Positions 51,389-60,939 of a stretch of 64,000 nucleotides of DNA are shown one piece after another. The DNA lies in the NCBI GenBank assembly GCA_000940995.1, contig CP005974.1:1922001-1986000 (forward strand). The letters are read 5' to 3'. The translations under genes and the position numbers were made by a program. Under the pieces are notes generated by a model. That model saw only the letters and a program-made list of their open reading frames with translations, was not told the origin of the DNA and ran no database searches. Each line of letters opens with the position of its first letter. Within the stretch, counting starts at the first letter, position 1. The DNA comes from Photobacterium gaetbulicola Gung47 (GTDB lineage Bacteria; Pseudomonadota; Gammaproteobacteria; Enterobacterales; Vibrionaceae).

Positions 51389-53539
51389 TTAAAATTTACC
51401 GTAGTAGCCTTCTTTCAAGGCATCATAAAGGTTTGCTGCAGTGTGGGTTTCACCGTCATATTCGATTTCTTCGTTGCCTTTGGCCTCGAAGGTCGAGCCG
51501 TCTTCAAGGGTGAAGACATAGGTGGTGTTTTCGAGATCTTTCTCTTTCACCAGTACACCCTGGAAGACTTCAGGGTTGAAACGGAAGGTGGTACAACCTT
51601 TCAAGCCCTTGTCGTAGGCATCCATGTAGATGTCTTTGAAGTCCTCGAACGGGAAATCTGTCGGAACGTTGGCTGTTTTCGAGATTGAAGAGTCAATCCA
51701 GCGCTGGGCCGCGGCCTGTACTTCGACGTGTTGGCTTGGCGTTATGTCGTCAGCAGTGATGAAGTAATCGGGAAGCTGGCACTCTTCGTCGTTGCTGTAT
51801 GGCATTGCCTTCTCGTTAACCAGCTTGCGATAAGCCAGTAACTCGAAGCTGTAAACGTCCACGCTTTCCTTGGTCTTCTTGCCCGGCACAATAACATTGC
51901 GGGTGTAGTGGTGCGCAAAGCTCGGTTCAATACCGTTACTGGCGTTATTGGCCAGGGATAGGGAAATGGTACCTGTCGGGGCAATGGAGCTGTGGTGAGT
52001 GAAACGGCAGCCGTTTTTTGCCAGATCCTCGATCAGCTTAGGTTCGATTTCATTGACTTGCTGCATGTAGCGGCTGTACTTGGCGTGCAGGACTTTCCCC
52101 TTCACCTTATCGCCTACTTTGATGCCGTCTTTGGCCATCTCAGGACGGAGGCGAAGCATTTTTGCTGTGATTACGAACTCTTCGTTCATCACCGGTGCTG
52201 CGCCTTTCTCTTTGGCCAGTTTCAGGCCTTCTTTCCAGCCAGTAATGGCCATTTCTTGTGCCACTTGTTCTGTAAAGGCCACAGAAGCAGCACTGCCGTA
52301 TTTGTGCTTAAGCATGGTCGTAGTAGAGCCTAAGCCGAGGAAGCCCATGCCGTGACGGCGCTTGCTGGTGATCTCGTGGCGCTGCTTTTCAAGCGGCAGC
52401 TGGTTGATTTCCACTACGTTGTCCAGCATACGGGTAAAGATAGCAACAACTTTGCGGTAGGCGTCCCAGTCGAAGTGGGCATTGTCGGTAAACGGTTCAC
52501 GAACAAACTTGGTCAGGTTAACCGAACCCAGCAAGCAAGCACCGTAAGGTGGTAGTGGCTGCTCACCACAAGGGTTGGTCGCGCGGATCTCTTCACAGAA
52601 CCAGTTGTTGTTCATCTGGTTGACTTTGTCGATCAGAATAAAGCCGGGCTCGGCGTAATCGTAAGTCGATGTCATGATGACATTCCACAGATTGCGGGCT
52701 GGAAGCGAGCGGTAGATTTTACACGCCACACAGCCCTCGGCGTCTTCAACCAAGTTGTCTTTGGTTGGCCAGTCGGCCCAAACAATGCTGTCGTCATTGT
52801 CGAGATCAAGCTTATCCTGTTTCGCTTCTTTGGCTGTGATAGGGAAAATCAGCTGCCAAGGCGCATCGTTTTTAACCGCTTCAATGAAATCTTCGTTGAT
52901 AAGCAGCGACAGGTTGAACTGGCGTAGGCGACCGTCTTCGCGCTTGGCACGAATAAACTCGATGATATCCGGGTGGCGGATATCCATGGTGCCCATCTGC
53001 GCGCCACGACGGCCACCGGCAGAAGAGACGGTGAAACACATCTTGTCATAGATATCCATGAACGAAAGTGGGCCAGATGTGTAAGCGCCAGCACCCGAAA
53101 CAAAAGCACCGCGCGGGCGCAGGGTCGAAAAGTCGTAGCCGATACCACAGCCTGCTTTGAGCGTGAGACCGGCTTCGTGGACTTTGCTCAGGATGTTATC
53201 CATTGAATCTTCAATGGTGCCAGAAACTGTACAGTTAATGGTTGAGGTGGCAGGTTTATGTTCGAATGCACCTGCATTGGAGGTTATACGTCCAGCTGGA
53301 ATAGCCCCGTTACGTAGTGCCCAAAGAAATTCGTTGTACCAATGATCCTTAGCATTATCGTTTTCTAGATCTGCCAATGCGCGGGCAACACGTTTGAAAG
53401 TGTCGTCAAGCGTGACATCAATAGCTTCTCCGTGCTTTGATTTCAAACGATACTTGCTGTCCCAAATTTCCATTGACGTGGATTGGTACTCGATATCGAC
53501 GGCTTGAGAGACTTCCGAAGCGGTTGGGGATTTCGCCAT
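51389..53539 (-). CDS. nrdJa: Adenosylcobalamin-dependent ribonucleotide reductase large part NrdJa
   Basis: 716 residues. Class II reductase catalytic barrel: TINCTVSGTIEDS, LKAGCGIGYDFSTLRPRGA, GRRGAQMGTMDIRHPDI, ATNPCGEQPLPPYGACLLGSVNLT (here read as ATNPCGEQPLP and ACLLGSVNLT) with the active-site Cys-Gly-Glu, and THHSSIAPTGTISL. It makes deoxyribonucleotides with adenosylcobalamin and works with or without oxygen. The protein is the first half of a split enzyme completed by NrdJb, as in Pseudomonas. Start preceded by AAGGTG. No cobalamin riboswitch was found upstream. Confidence 0.93.
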   Translation of the reverse strand: MAKSPTASEVSQAVDIEYQSTSMEIWDSKYRLKSKHGEAIDVTLDDTFKRVARALADLENDNAKDHWYNEFLWALRNGAIPAGRITSNAGAFEHKPATSTINCTVSGTIEDSMDNILSKVHEAGLTLKAGCGIGYDFSTLRPRGAFVSGAGAYTSGPLSFMDIYDKMCFTVSSAGGRRGAQMGTMDIRHPDIIEFIRAKREDGRLRQFNLSLLINEDFIEAVKNDAPWQLIFPITAKEAKQDKLDLDNDDSIVWADWPTKDNLVEDAEGCVACKIYRSLPARNLWNVIMTSTYDYAEPGFILIDKVNQMNNNWFCEEIRATNPCGEQPLPPYGACLLGSVNLTKFVREPFTDNAHFDWDAYRKVVAIFTRMLDNVVEINQLPLEKQRHEITSKRRHGMGFLGLGSTTTMLKHKYGSAASVAFTEQVAQEMAITGWKEGLKLAKEKGAAPVMNEEFVITAKMLRLRPEMAKDGIKVGDKVKGKVLHAKYSRYMQQVNEIEPKLIEDLAKNGCRFTHHSSIAPTGTISLSLANNASNGIEPSFAHHYTRNVIVPGKKTKESVDVYSFELLAYRKLVNEKAMPYSNDEECQLPDYFITADDITPSQHVEVQAAAQRWIDSSISKTANVPTDFPFEDFKDIYMDAYDKGLKGCTTFRFNPEVFQGVLVKEKDLENTTYVFTLEDGSTFEAKGNEEIEYDGETHTAANLYDALKEGYYGKF

Positions 53540-53892
53540 TATGAATGCACCTTACTGTTATCATGTTGTGTTGCTGCTTGCTAAAAAGGACTTATCCAAT
53601 CCTATTTATAGCTTACTCACCCGGTTGAGCATGGAGGGTGAAAGTCAGCAAGGCGCAGATCAAACCACTAACCTGGAAGATCTTCAAGTCTTGACAAGAC
53701 GATTATCGGTCTTTGTAACTAATCGTTAATAGTCGTCTTTTTAATAGACTGAATGGTTGTAAGCGAGGTGATTGAAATGAGATCAAACCGGCTCGGCAGT
53801 GGTGAATTTTTGTTGCGAAAGATCCTGTAGTATGTTGATTTTTAGGCTAAGTTACTACCACAACTTTAATGTAACAGTGTAGCTGATTACCT
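53540..53892. other. Upstream region of nrdJa
   Basis: About 350 bases between the nrdJ operon and the porin terminator. It should hold the nrdJ promoter. A 62-codon plus-strand frame (53541-53729) has no recognisable content. No NrdR-box pair or B12 box could be convincingly made out. Confidence 0.4.
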
Positions 53893-53918
53893 TAAAAGGG
53901 GGCACCGGAAGGTGCCCC
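53893..53918 (-). terminator. Rho-independent terminator of the porin gene
   Basis: GGGGCACC/GGTGCCCC stem around TTCC, followed on the minus strand by CTTTT. Confidence 0.85.
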
Positions 53919-53965
53919 AAAGTGTCAAATGAATTCGACAGAATGAACACAGATTAGTGAGTACC

Positions 53966-55045
53966 TCAGAAGTTGTAACGCACTAGCAGAGCAAGCTCGT
54001 CGTCTAGGCCTGCATCTGAGCCGAATGCATTTTTGCTGCTTGCGTCAATTTGGTATTCAGCCGCAAGAATAACTGGGCCAGTGAAATAAGCGACGCCTAG
54101 GGTTGCATATGCATGCTTAGCAGATGTGTTGTCATCTTCTAGTTGGTTGTAGCCGGCAAGGAGTTGGAATTGGTTGATATCATAAGTTGCGGCAAGCTCT
54201 AGGCCTGTTGCTTCTTTGATTGTATCGTTGCCCACTGATGAGTGAGCGTCGCTGAATACGCTGCCTGTGGCTTTTTGGTGGTTACGGAATTGGCCGTAGT
54301 TAGCAGCTAGGTATAGCGCATCATTTTCATAAGAAATCACGGCGTTAGCGACTTTTGCGTCTGCACGATCATCAAATTTAGTTTCGCCATAAACACCGCT
54401 CACGCCGACGATACCCATACCGGTATCGAAGTCATAACCTAGCATTGCTTGGTAGCCGTAGTCACGGTCGTAACCACCGGTAATATTGCCTTGCTCGTTA
54501 CGTGAAAGGTTCGAATCCTGGAATTGGTACTGAAGGCCAACCTGTACACCGTAGAAGTTGTTGCGGTATTGAATTACGTCATCCGCACGGCCAGTACCAT
54601 GTACGCCACCGTCACCAGAAATACCGTCATAGTTACCTGCGGTGTCACCACCGTAAATCCAGAAAATATCTGTTTTTCCGGTTACGTCGTAATGAACAGA
54701 CCAAGCTTTACCGAGGGTAAAGTTACCGAATTTTTCGTTGTCCGCTCTGATGTAGCCCAAACGGTTTGAAACGTGGCTGCCTTCAGAGCTGTTTGCTAGT
54801 GCATCGTACGCCCATTCAGCGCGAGTGCCGATATCCCAGCCGCTTTCTAGGGCATGGGTATAGCCGAAGTTGATACGAGACGATTGGTTTCGAAGTTCAG
54901 AATCACCATCAGAGAAACGAGCACTTGCTGCTAAACGGCCACCAACAGAAAAAGTGTTGGTTCCATCGTTATAAACTTCCAATGCATGTGCAGACGATGA
55001 TGCTGCCGCAGCTGCCACTGCTAGGGCAATTAGCTTTTTATTCAT
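53966..55045 (-). CDS. OmpU/OmpC-type general porin
   Basis: 359 residues. Signal peptide MNKKLIALAVAAAAASSSAHA; mature start LEVYNDGTNTFSVGGRL is typical of vibrio OmpU-type trimeric porins, as are SSRINFGYTHALESGWDIG and the end LALLVRYNF with terminal Phe. It lets small solutes across the outer membrane. The start at 55045 fits the signal peptide and has AGGA upstream; the frame can be read 11 codons further without reason. A long upstream gap suggests complex control. Confidence 0.9.
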   Translation of the reverse strand: MNKKLIALAVAAAAASSSAHALEVYNDGTNTFSVGGRLAASARFSDGDSELRNQSSRINFGYTHALESGWDIGTRAEWAYDALANSSEGSHVSNRLGYIRADNEKFGNFTLGKAWSVHYDVTGKTDIFWIYGGDTAGNYDGISGDGGVHGTGRADDVIQYRNNFYGVQVGLQYQFQDSNLSRNEQGNITGGYDRDYGYQAMLGYDFDTGMGIVGVSGVYGETKFDDRADAKVANAVISYENDALYLAANYGQFRNHQKATGSVFSDAHSSVGNDTIKEATGLELAATYDINQFQLLAGYNQLEDDNTSAKHAYATLGVAYFTGPVILAAEYQIDASSKNAFGSDAGLDDELALLVRYNF

Positions 55046-55564
55046 TTCATAATTCCTAATTTTAATGGTGTAAAGCACTCATAAATGCTTGTTTTATTTT
55101 TTATTATTTCGTTCCCTGTAGTAATAGTGAAATGATCTTAAGGGGGAGGGTATAAAGAAAGTTTTAGATTTAAGATGCTGTTTTTAAATGTTTTTAATTT
55201 ATGGTGTTTAAAAATGTTACATCCCCTAGAGTGCATGCCTGCCACAAGACTGTTAACGTGTTCGCAGTGGCAAAAACTTATTTTTTCAAATCTTGAGCTT
55301 TAGGTTTTTTTGCTACTGATTACGGTGATAAATATGAGTGGCCAAACAATTAATTGCTATTTATTTGGTGGGGATATTGACGCACAGCGTCAAATATTCA
55401 TCATTTAGCGCGATAATACCTGTTGGCTTGTATTTGCAATTATCGGGAAGTAAAGAAGTAAAAGCGAAGTCTGTACGGTGCCAGAATTGAATATTAAGAG
55501 TTAGGGGGAGTAAAGGTATGGTTTGAGGCCGAAGAGGGGCTGGTTAGTAAAGTGGGTTCTGGTA
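55046..55564. other. Long upstream region of the OmpU-type porin
   Basis: About 520 bases, AT-rich next to the porin. It should hold its promoter and regulator sites. No small RNA gene or inverted repeat strong enough to call was seen. Confidence 0.4.
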
Positions 55565-55595
55565 GAAAGGCTGGGCTAGCAGAAATAGCTAGCCC
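55565..55595 (-). terminator. Terminator-like hairpin after the DsbA-like gene
   Basis: GGGCTAGC (55573-55580) and GCTAGCCC (55588-55595) pair; the minus strand continues AGCCTTTCT, so T-richness is modest. Confidence 0.6.
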
Positions 55596-55611
55596 GTATA
55601 CGCGAACTGGT

Positions 55612-56235
55612 TTATTGCTTTTCAGAGAGGAAACGAATGGTGTTAGCTAAATCTTCCAAGCTGTCATGTGCACCATTCTGAACAAGGTATTTCCCTTTAA
55701 CTAGGAAAGAAGGCACAGAGGTAATTTGTGCATTTTGTTCTAGTTGGTTGGCATGGGTCATCTGCTGGTAGACGAGCTCTTTTTGCTCATCGTTAAGAGC
55801 AAACGGGCTAACAAGATCATGCTGGCCGAAGATCTCATCCAGCTTATTCTTGCGACCTTCCTCATCTAGGCCGGCGGCTTGCTCCTGAACAAAACTAAAT
55901 AACGCTTCTTTCAAATCAGCTGATGGTTTGCCATTGCTCTGGATAGCTGCCGTGTAGTAAAGGTAAGCAGCGTATTGGGCACTTTCGTTAAACGTGACGT
56001 GAACCTGGTCGATATCTACTTCCGCCAACTTTTTGATTTCAGGCAGCATTAACTCCATGTTACGGCAGTGGCCACAACCGAGAGAAAAGACTTCAACAAC
56101 GTCAGCAATATCTGCTGTTGGCGTTGTGACAACGGTGTATTTTACGCCTTCTTTCGGTGTCTCGGTTTCACTGCACCCCGTGACAGCGACAAGAAGAAAA
56201 AGCGTTGAAGCCAAGATTTTAGTTAGTGTATTCAT
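55612..56235 (-). CDS. DsbA-like thioredoxin-fold lipoprotein
   Basis: 207 residues. Lipobox AVTGC (Cys21) marks a lipoprotein. The thioredoxin fold has the redox pair Cys54-Gly-His-Cys57 in LGCGHCRNME and the cis-Pro loop TSVPSF, with a helical insert between as in DsbA. It should act on disulfides of exported proteins at the membrane surface; the CGHC pair is that of DsbA-type oxidases (CPHC in E. coli DsbA). The start at 56235 gives the signal directly; 22 extra codons could be read upstream. Confidence 0.85.
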   Translation of the reverse strand: MNTLTKILASTLFLLVAVTGCSETETPKEGVKYTVVTTPTADIADVVEVFSLGCGHCRNMELMLPEIKKLAEVDIDQVHVTFNESAQYAAYLYYTAAIQSNGKPSADLKEALFSFVQEQAAGLDEEGRKNKLDEIFGQHDLVSPFALNDEQKELVYQQMTHANQLEQNAQITSVPSFLVKGKYLVQNGAHDSLEDLANTIRFLSEKQ

Positions 56236-56331
56236 ACTGATAAATGTAATGAGTTTTAAAGCAGTAAGTATGGATGAAAATGAAGACGAGATCGCTAACA
56301 AACATCAATTTTGTTGCCTGTTCGATGATTA

Positions 56332-57252
56332 TTATGTCCCTATTGTCGATTTATTCTCTGCTGGGGAGCGGATGTTCTTGCCAAATACCTCGTTTCTTAC
56401 CCAGCTCGCAAAGAGCTTGTAGCTCGCCCTGTGCTCCATCCCTTTAACCGAAACTAACCAATAGTGCTTGTTGGTAAGTACTGCCTGGTAAGGTGCAACA
56501 AGTTCACCGGATTTAATCAGGTCTTTGACCAAGTTCCAGCGTCCGATTGCTAACCCGATACCTGACATCGCTGCAGATAAAGCACTATGGAAATCATCCA
56601 CTAGAAAGCGGCTATTTTGGCTGGCGACATACTCTCCGTCGTTTAGCCACTGCAACCAGTTTGAGGAATTGATGTTGTCTATCAGGGTCAGTCCCGACAA
56701 GGTCTTGTTCCCGGCTGATAAGTTGTGCTTTTTGGCGTAAGCCGGTGTGCATATGGGCAGGATACTTTCGCGTATCACCGGCTCGGTATGGAACTCACTG
56801 ATCCTGTCGGCATAGACAATCGCCAAATCCATCGACTCGTCGTTGAAGGTTTGCGAAACGCTCGAGGTGACCACGCGTATATTCATTTGGGGATATTGTT
56901 CGAGAAAGCTCGGCAGGGCGGGGATGAGCACGCGCGATGAGAACGACGGGGAGGCGCCGATGCGCAATTCACCGGAAGGCGTCGGATCTTTCAGATCAGA
57001 GATCACATTATCAATGACTTCGTAAGACTGGCTCACAGCAGCATACAGCTGTTTGCCTTCTGGGGTCAGCGCGATGCGCCGGACCTGACGAATGAACAGC
57101 TTACAGCCGATTTCATCTTCGAGCTGTTTTATCCGATAGCTCACAGCGCCTTGAGTTATACCGAATTTTTTCCCTGCTTCGGTAAAACTCAGGGTCTCGG
57201 CTGTGGCGAGGAACAAGTAAATATTATTGTGGTTTGCACTGGCTCTCAGCAT
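56332..57252 (-). CDS. LysR-family regulator divergent from the chitobiose-type operon
   Basis: 306 residues. Helix-turn-helix LATAETLSFTEAGKKFGITQGAVSYRIKQLEDEIGCKLF is of the GcvA/DsdC type, followed by the LysR effector domain. It is divergent from the GH4 gene, 114 bases away, with an inverted repeat AACTGGGTT/AACCCAGTT in between. Enterobacterial chb operons use the AraC-type ChbR and NagC, so a LysR regulator here is a different control scheme. Confidence 0.88.
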   Translation of the reverse strand: MLRASANHNNIYLFLATAETLSFTEAGKKFGITQGAVSYRIKQLEDEIGCKLFIRQVRRIALTPEGKQLYAAVSQSYEVIDNVISDLKDPTPSGELRIGASPSFSSRVLIPALPSFLEQYPQMNIRVVTSSVSQTFNDESMDLAIVYADRISEFHTEPVIRESILPICTPAYAKKHNLSAGNKTLSGLTLIDNINSSNWLQWLNDGEYVASQNSRFLVDDFHSALSAAMSGIGLAIGRWNLVKDLIKSGELVAPYQAVLTNKHYWLVSVKGMEHRASYKLFASWVRNEVFGKNIRSPAENKSTIGT

Positions 57253-57271
57253 GTTATAACACCGCTATGGA

Positions 57272-57321
57272 TTAACTGGGTTGATTTATAGCGCACTTTT
57301 TATGATTTGTTAACCCAGTTT
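57272..57321. promoter_or_regulatory. Inverted repeat operator between LysR gene and GH4 operon
   Basis: AACTGGGTT (57274-57282) and AACCCAGTT (57312-57320) are perfect complements spaced 29 bases apart in the divergent promoter region; TTAAC flanks both arms in part. Probable binding sites of the adjacent LysR protein. Confidence 0.55.
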
Positions 57322-57366
57322 GTATCTGAAAAACTAATGCATGTAATCACTAGATGGTAATCAAAC

Positions 57367-58704
57367 ATGCAAAAGTTATTGAAAGTTGCCGTAATCGGCG
57401 CGGGCTCAAGTTACACACCTGAATTAGTCGAAGGTCTACTAAAACGCGTCGAGACGATGCCAATCGGCGAGTTGTGGCTGGTTGATATCGAAGAAAGCTG
57501 GTGGAAAGCGGAAATTATCTACGGTCTGACCAAGCGTATGGCTGATAAAGTCGGGAGCAAGATGCAGATCCACCTGACCGCCAATCGCGCCGATGCATTG
57601 AAAGATGCGGACTTTGTCTGCTCGCAGTTTAGAGCGGGTTGCCTGGAAAGCCGCATCCGCGATGAACGCATTGCGGCCGAGCACGGCATGATTGCCCAAG
57701 AAACCAACGGCATTGTTGGTTATGCCAATGCCTGCCGCACTATTCCTGTGGCGCTAGAGATTGCTCATGAAATGGAAGTGCTTTGCCCGGATGCATGGCT
57801 ACTTAACTTCACCAATCCATCAGGCATGGTGACCGAGGCTATTTTGCGTAACAGCACCACCAAAACCATCGGCCTGTGTAATGTTCCGGTCAATATGGAA
57901 CGCGGTGCAATGGAGCTGCTGGACGCCGACAGCGATGATTTCTTTATCCAGATTGCCGGTTTGAACCACTTGGTGTGGGCGCGTCAAATTATCCATAAAA
58001 ACCAAGACAAAATGCAGTTTGTTATCGACGAGGTGTTGGCGGGCAACGACAAGATGCGTCCACAAAACATCGCGCAGTTCAGCTGGTCAGAAGCCCTGCT
58101 GAAGAACATGAATATGCTGCCATGCTCATACCTGCGCTATTACTACGCGAGCGAAGATATCCTCGAAAAGGAAATCGCCAAAAACAGCCAGGCGGTAAAC
58201 CGCGCTGATGTCGTCAAAGCGATCGAAGAAAAGCTATTCGCTGTTTACAAAGACGAAAACTTGAACGAAAAACCCAAAGAGCTTGAGCTCCGTGGCGGCC
58301 AGTACTACTCAGAGTCGGCATGCAAAATCATGAATGCTATCCACAACAACACCGGCGAGATCATGCATGTCAACACCATCAACAACGGTGCGATTAGCGG
58401 CCTGCCGGACGATTGTGCGGTCGAAGTGAGCGCGATTATCCGCTCGTCGGGAGCACATCCTCTCAGTGTTGCGGCGTTCCCGGAAGACACGCTTCGCTTG
58501 CTTCAGACCATGAAGACCTTCGAAAGGCTAACAATTGAATCGGCGATGAAGGGCGATGTCGAAACCGGCCTGCGTGCCCTTACGATCAACCCGATTGTCG
58601 GAACGGGCGTGAAGCTTGAGCGTGCGCTCAAAGATACGCTTATCCAAAACGCCCATCAGTTACCGCAATTTAAACCTGAAAGCTTCGAGATTTTACAGGG
58701 GTAA
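57367..58704 (+). CDS. GH4 6-phospho-beta-glucosidase/chitobiose-phosphate hydrolase
   Basis: 445 residues of glycoside hydrolase family 4. NAD-binding VIGAGSSYTPELVEGL near residue 10, NFTNPSGMVTEA, GLCNVPVNMERG with the metal Cys, and GLNHLVW with the metal His. GH4 enzymes work by an NAD and metal-dependent redox mechanism on phosphorylated disaccharides; ChbF hydrolyses mono-deacetylated chitobiose-6-phosphate. First gene of the operon with a deacetylase gene two bases after it, which supports the chitobiose role. Confidence 0.9.
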   Translation: MQKLLKVAVIGAGSSYTPELVEGLLKRVETMPIGELWLVDIEESWWKAEIIYGLTKRMADKVGSKMQIHLTANRADALKDADFVCSQFRAGCLESRIRDERIAAEHGMIAQETNGIVGYANACRTIPVALEIAHEMEVLCPDAWLLNFTNPSGMVTEAILRNSTTKTIGLCNVPVNMERGAMELLDADSDDFFIQIAGLNHLVWARQIIHKNQDKMQFVIDEVLAGNDKMRPQNIAQFSWSEALLKNMNMLPCSYLRYYYASEDILEKEIAKNSQAVNRADVVKAIEEKLFAVYKDENLNEKPKELELRGGQYYSESACKIMNAIHNNTGEIMHVNTINNGAISGLPDDCAVEVSAIIRSSGAHPLSVAAFPEDTLRLLQTMKTFERLTIESAMKGDVETGLRALTINPIVGTGVKLERALKDTLIQNAHQLPQFKPESFEILQG

Positions 58705-58706
58705 AC

Positions 58707-59471
58707 ATGAAACTGATCATTAATGCCGATGACTTTGGCCTGACCAAAGGGGTCAATGCCGCCATCGTCGAAGCGATGAATAACGGGGTCGTGACATCGA
58801 CGACCCTGATGGTGAATCAGCTAGGCACTGCCGATGCGATTGATTTGATCCATACGCACAAGCTGGAAAATATCGGGCTGCACGTTAATTTGACGTTGGG
58901 AAAGCCGGTTTCTAAACCGGAAGACATTCCAAGTCTAGTTGATGGCAATGGTGAATTTCATAGCCGTAAATACCTAACGGACCATGCCGAGCAAGTTAAT
59001 GCCGAGCACGTTTATATCGAGGCCATGAATCAATATCTGAATGCAAAGTCTTACGGTGTCGAAATTGATCATTTCGATTCCCATCACTTTGCCGCGTTTT
59101 TGCCCAACTTGAGAGATGGCTTTATTAAGTTTGCCAACGAAGTGGGCCTGGCGTCTCGCAGAGCCGATTACTATATCGATGATCTCCAGGCGCTTGCAGT
59201 GAAAACAACGGATAAATTCAGTGCCCGGTTCTACGGTGATCGAGCCAATATCGAAGGTTTGAAAGAGACCGTCCGCGAATTAAAAGGTAGCGACAACCAG
59301 ACTACCGTCGAAATTATGGCCCACCCGGGCTATTCAGACGATGAGCTTGCCAGCCTATCGTCTTATACAACACAACGTGAACATGAACTGAGTGTCCTGT
59401 TATCAGAAGAAATCAAAATCTGGTTGCAGGCGCAAGAAATAGAACTCATCGATTTCAAAGGAATCAAATAA
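58707..59471 (+). CDS. chbG: Chitooligosaccharide deacetylase ChbG (YdjC family)
   Basis: 254 residues. LIINADDFGLTKGVNAAI at the N-terminus with the metal Asp, IGLHVNLTLGKPV and IDHFDSHHF are the YdjC/ChbG marks. The enzyme removes one acetyl group from chitobiose or its 6-phosphate, making it a substrate for the GH4 enzyme. Overlaps the next gene by one base (TAATG), showing coupled translation. Confidence 0.92.
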   Translation: MKLIINADDFGLTKGVNAAIVEAMNNGVVTSTTLMVNQLGTADAIDLIHTHKLENIGLHVNLTLGKPVSKPEDIPSLVDGNGEFHSRKYLTDHAEQVNAEHVYIEAMNQYLNAKSYGVEIDHFDSHHFAAFLPNLRDGFIKFANEVGLASRRADYYIDDLQALAVKTTDKFSARFYGDRANIEGLKETVRELKGSDNQTTVEIMAHPGYSDDELASLSSYTTQREHELSVLLSEEIKIWLQAQEIELIDFKGIK

Positions 59472-60931
59472 TGAAAATCAACGTTTTTGGATATCTGCAA
59501 AAAGTTGGACAAGCCTTGATGATCCCGATTGCAGCCCTACCTGCAGCGGCGATCCTAATGGGTATTGGCTACTGGGTTGATCCTGTCAGCTGGGGCCATG
59601 ATAGCCAAATCGCAGCCTTCTTAATTAAATCCGGTGGCGCAATCCTTAAGAATATTCCTATTTTGTTTGCTGTCGGTATTGCCTTCGGTATGTCGAAAGA
59701 CCGTGACGGTGCGGCAGCACTTTCTGGGTTAGTATGCTGGCTGGTGGTGATGGCGCTGCTTGATCCGGCCACAATGGCCATGATCAAAGGTATGGATATC
59801 GCTGATATTCCAGCGGCATTTAATAAAGTCGATAACCAGTTTGTGGCGATCATTGTCGGTGTCGTTGTCGCGGCCATTTATAACCGTTTTTCTGAGACCC
59901 AACTGCCAAAAGCACTTTCCTTCTTCAGCGGTAAGCGGCTGGTGCCTATCCTGTCAGCTGTTGCGGGTATCTTCATTGCCGGCGTATTGATGGAAATCTG
60001 GAACGGCATGTTCTCAGGCATGACTAACTTTGGCGCTTGGATGTACGCTCAAGACTCTATTGGTGCGGGCCTATTTGGTTTCTTCAACCGACTGCTGATC
60101 CCAACCGGTCTTCACCATGCGCTAAACCCAGTATTCTGGTACGACGTAGCCGGTATCAATGATATGCCAACTTTCTTGGGTGGTGCTCAGTCTATCGCAG
60201 AAGGTGCGGCGCAACCGGGTGTGACAGGTCGCTATATGGCGGGCTTCTTCCCAGTGCTAATGTTCGGCCTACCTGCTGCTGGCCTGGCGATGTATGTCAC
60301 GGCCCATAAGAAGAATAAAACGCGTGTTGCTTCACTGGTTATCGCGGCGTCTTTTGCCTCTTTCTTTACTGGTGTGAGTGAGCCGCTTGAGTTTGCGTTC
60401 ATGTTCACCGCGCCGATGCTGTTTGCTCTGCATGCCTTCCTGATGGGGCTGTCACTGTATATCGCATCGTCAATGGAGTGGATTTCCGGCTTCGGTTTTT
60501 CTGCCGGCCTGGTTGACTTGGTGCTTCAGGCGCAAAACCCACTGGCAACCAACTGGTACATGCTGGTACCGCAGGGTTTGGTGTTCGGTCTGATTTACTT
60601 TGTTACTTTCCGCTTCGCGATTATCAAGTTCAACCTGAAGACACTTGGCCGTGAAGACGAGTCTGAACTGCAGGCAGAAGCGGTACCTGTCTCTGATATG
60701 GGTGAGCTTGCTAACTCGTATGTTGAGGCACTTGGCGGTAAAGACAACCTGACGGAAATCAATGCTTGTATCACTCGCCTGCGTCTTTCTGTTAAAGACA
60801 AGTCGCTGGTCTGTGACAACAAAATCAAGGCGCTAGGTTCACTGGGTATTGTCCATGTGGGCGAGAAGAACCTGCAGATCATTGTTGGCACCCAAGCTGA
60901 ATCTATCAGCCTGCTAATGAAAAAAGCGTAA
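59471..60931 (+). CDS. Glucose/GlcNAc-family PTS IIBC permease
   Basis: 486 residues. IIC domain first (FGYLQKVGQALMIPIAALPAAAILMGIGYW, read as FGYLQKVGQALMIPIAALP then AAILMGIGYW; GLHHALNPVFWYD; GVSEPLEFAFMF), then a IIB domain near residues 410-486 with the phosphorylated Cys in INACITRLRLSVKD. It lacks the IIA domain that NagE carries, so it must use a separate IIA, probably IIA-Glc. It stands where the lactose-family ChbBCA permease would be in an enterobacterial chb operon, and so probably imports and phosphorylates chitobiose or a related disaccharide. Confidence 0.88.
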   Translation: MKINVFGYLQKVGQALMIPIAALPAAAILMGIGYWVDPVSWGHDSQIAAFLIKSGGAILKNIPILFAVGIAFGMSKDRDGAAALSGLVCWLVVMALLDPATMAMIKGMDIADIPAAFNKVDNQFVAIIVGVVVAAIYNRFSETQLPKALSFFSGKRLVPILSAVAGIFIAGVLMEIWNGMFSGMTNFGAWMYAQDSIGAGLFGFFNRLLIPTGLHHALNPVFWYDVAGINDMPTFLGGAQSIAEGAAQPGVTGRYMAGFFPVLMFGLPAAGLAMYVTAHKKNKTRVASLVIAASFASFFTGVSEPLEFAFMFTAPMLFALHAFLMGLSLYIASSMEWISGFGFSAGLVDLVLQAQNPLATNWYMLVPQGLVFGLIYFVTFRFAIIKFNLKTLGREDESELQAEAVPVSDMGELANSYVEALGGKDNLTEINACITRLRLSVKDKSLVCDNKIKALGSLGIVHVGEKNLQIIVGTQAESISLLMKKA

Positions 60932-60939
60932 GGTAGAAG

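Noticed and set aside
53541..53729. Plus-strand frame of 62 codons directly upstream of nrdJa
   Set aside because: Overlaps the nrdJ promoter region, no ribosome site, no family resemblance.
53540..53892. Cobalamin riboswitch expected before a B12-dependent reductase
   Set aside because: No convincing B12 box or extended paired structure was found on the minus strand; GGCAGTGG near 53797 alone is not enough.
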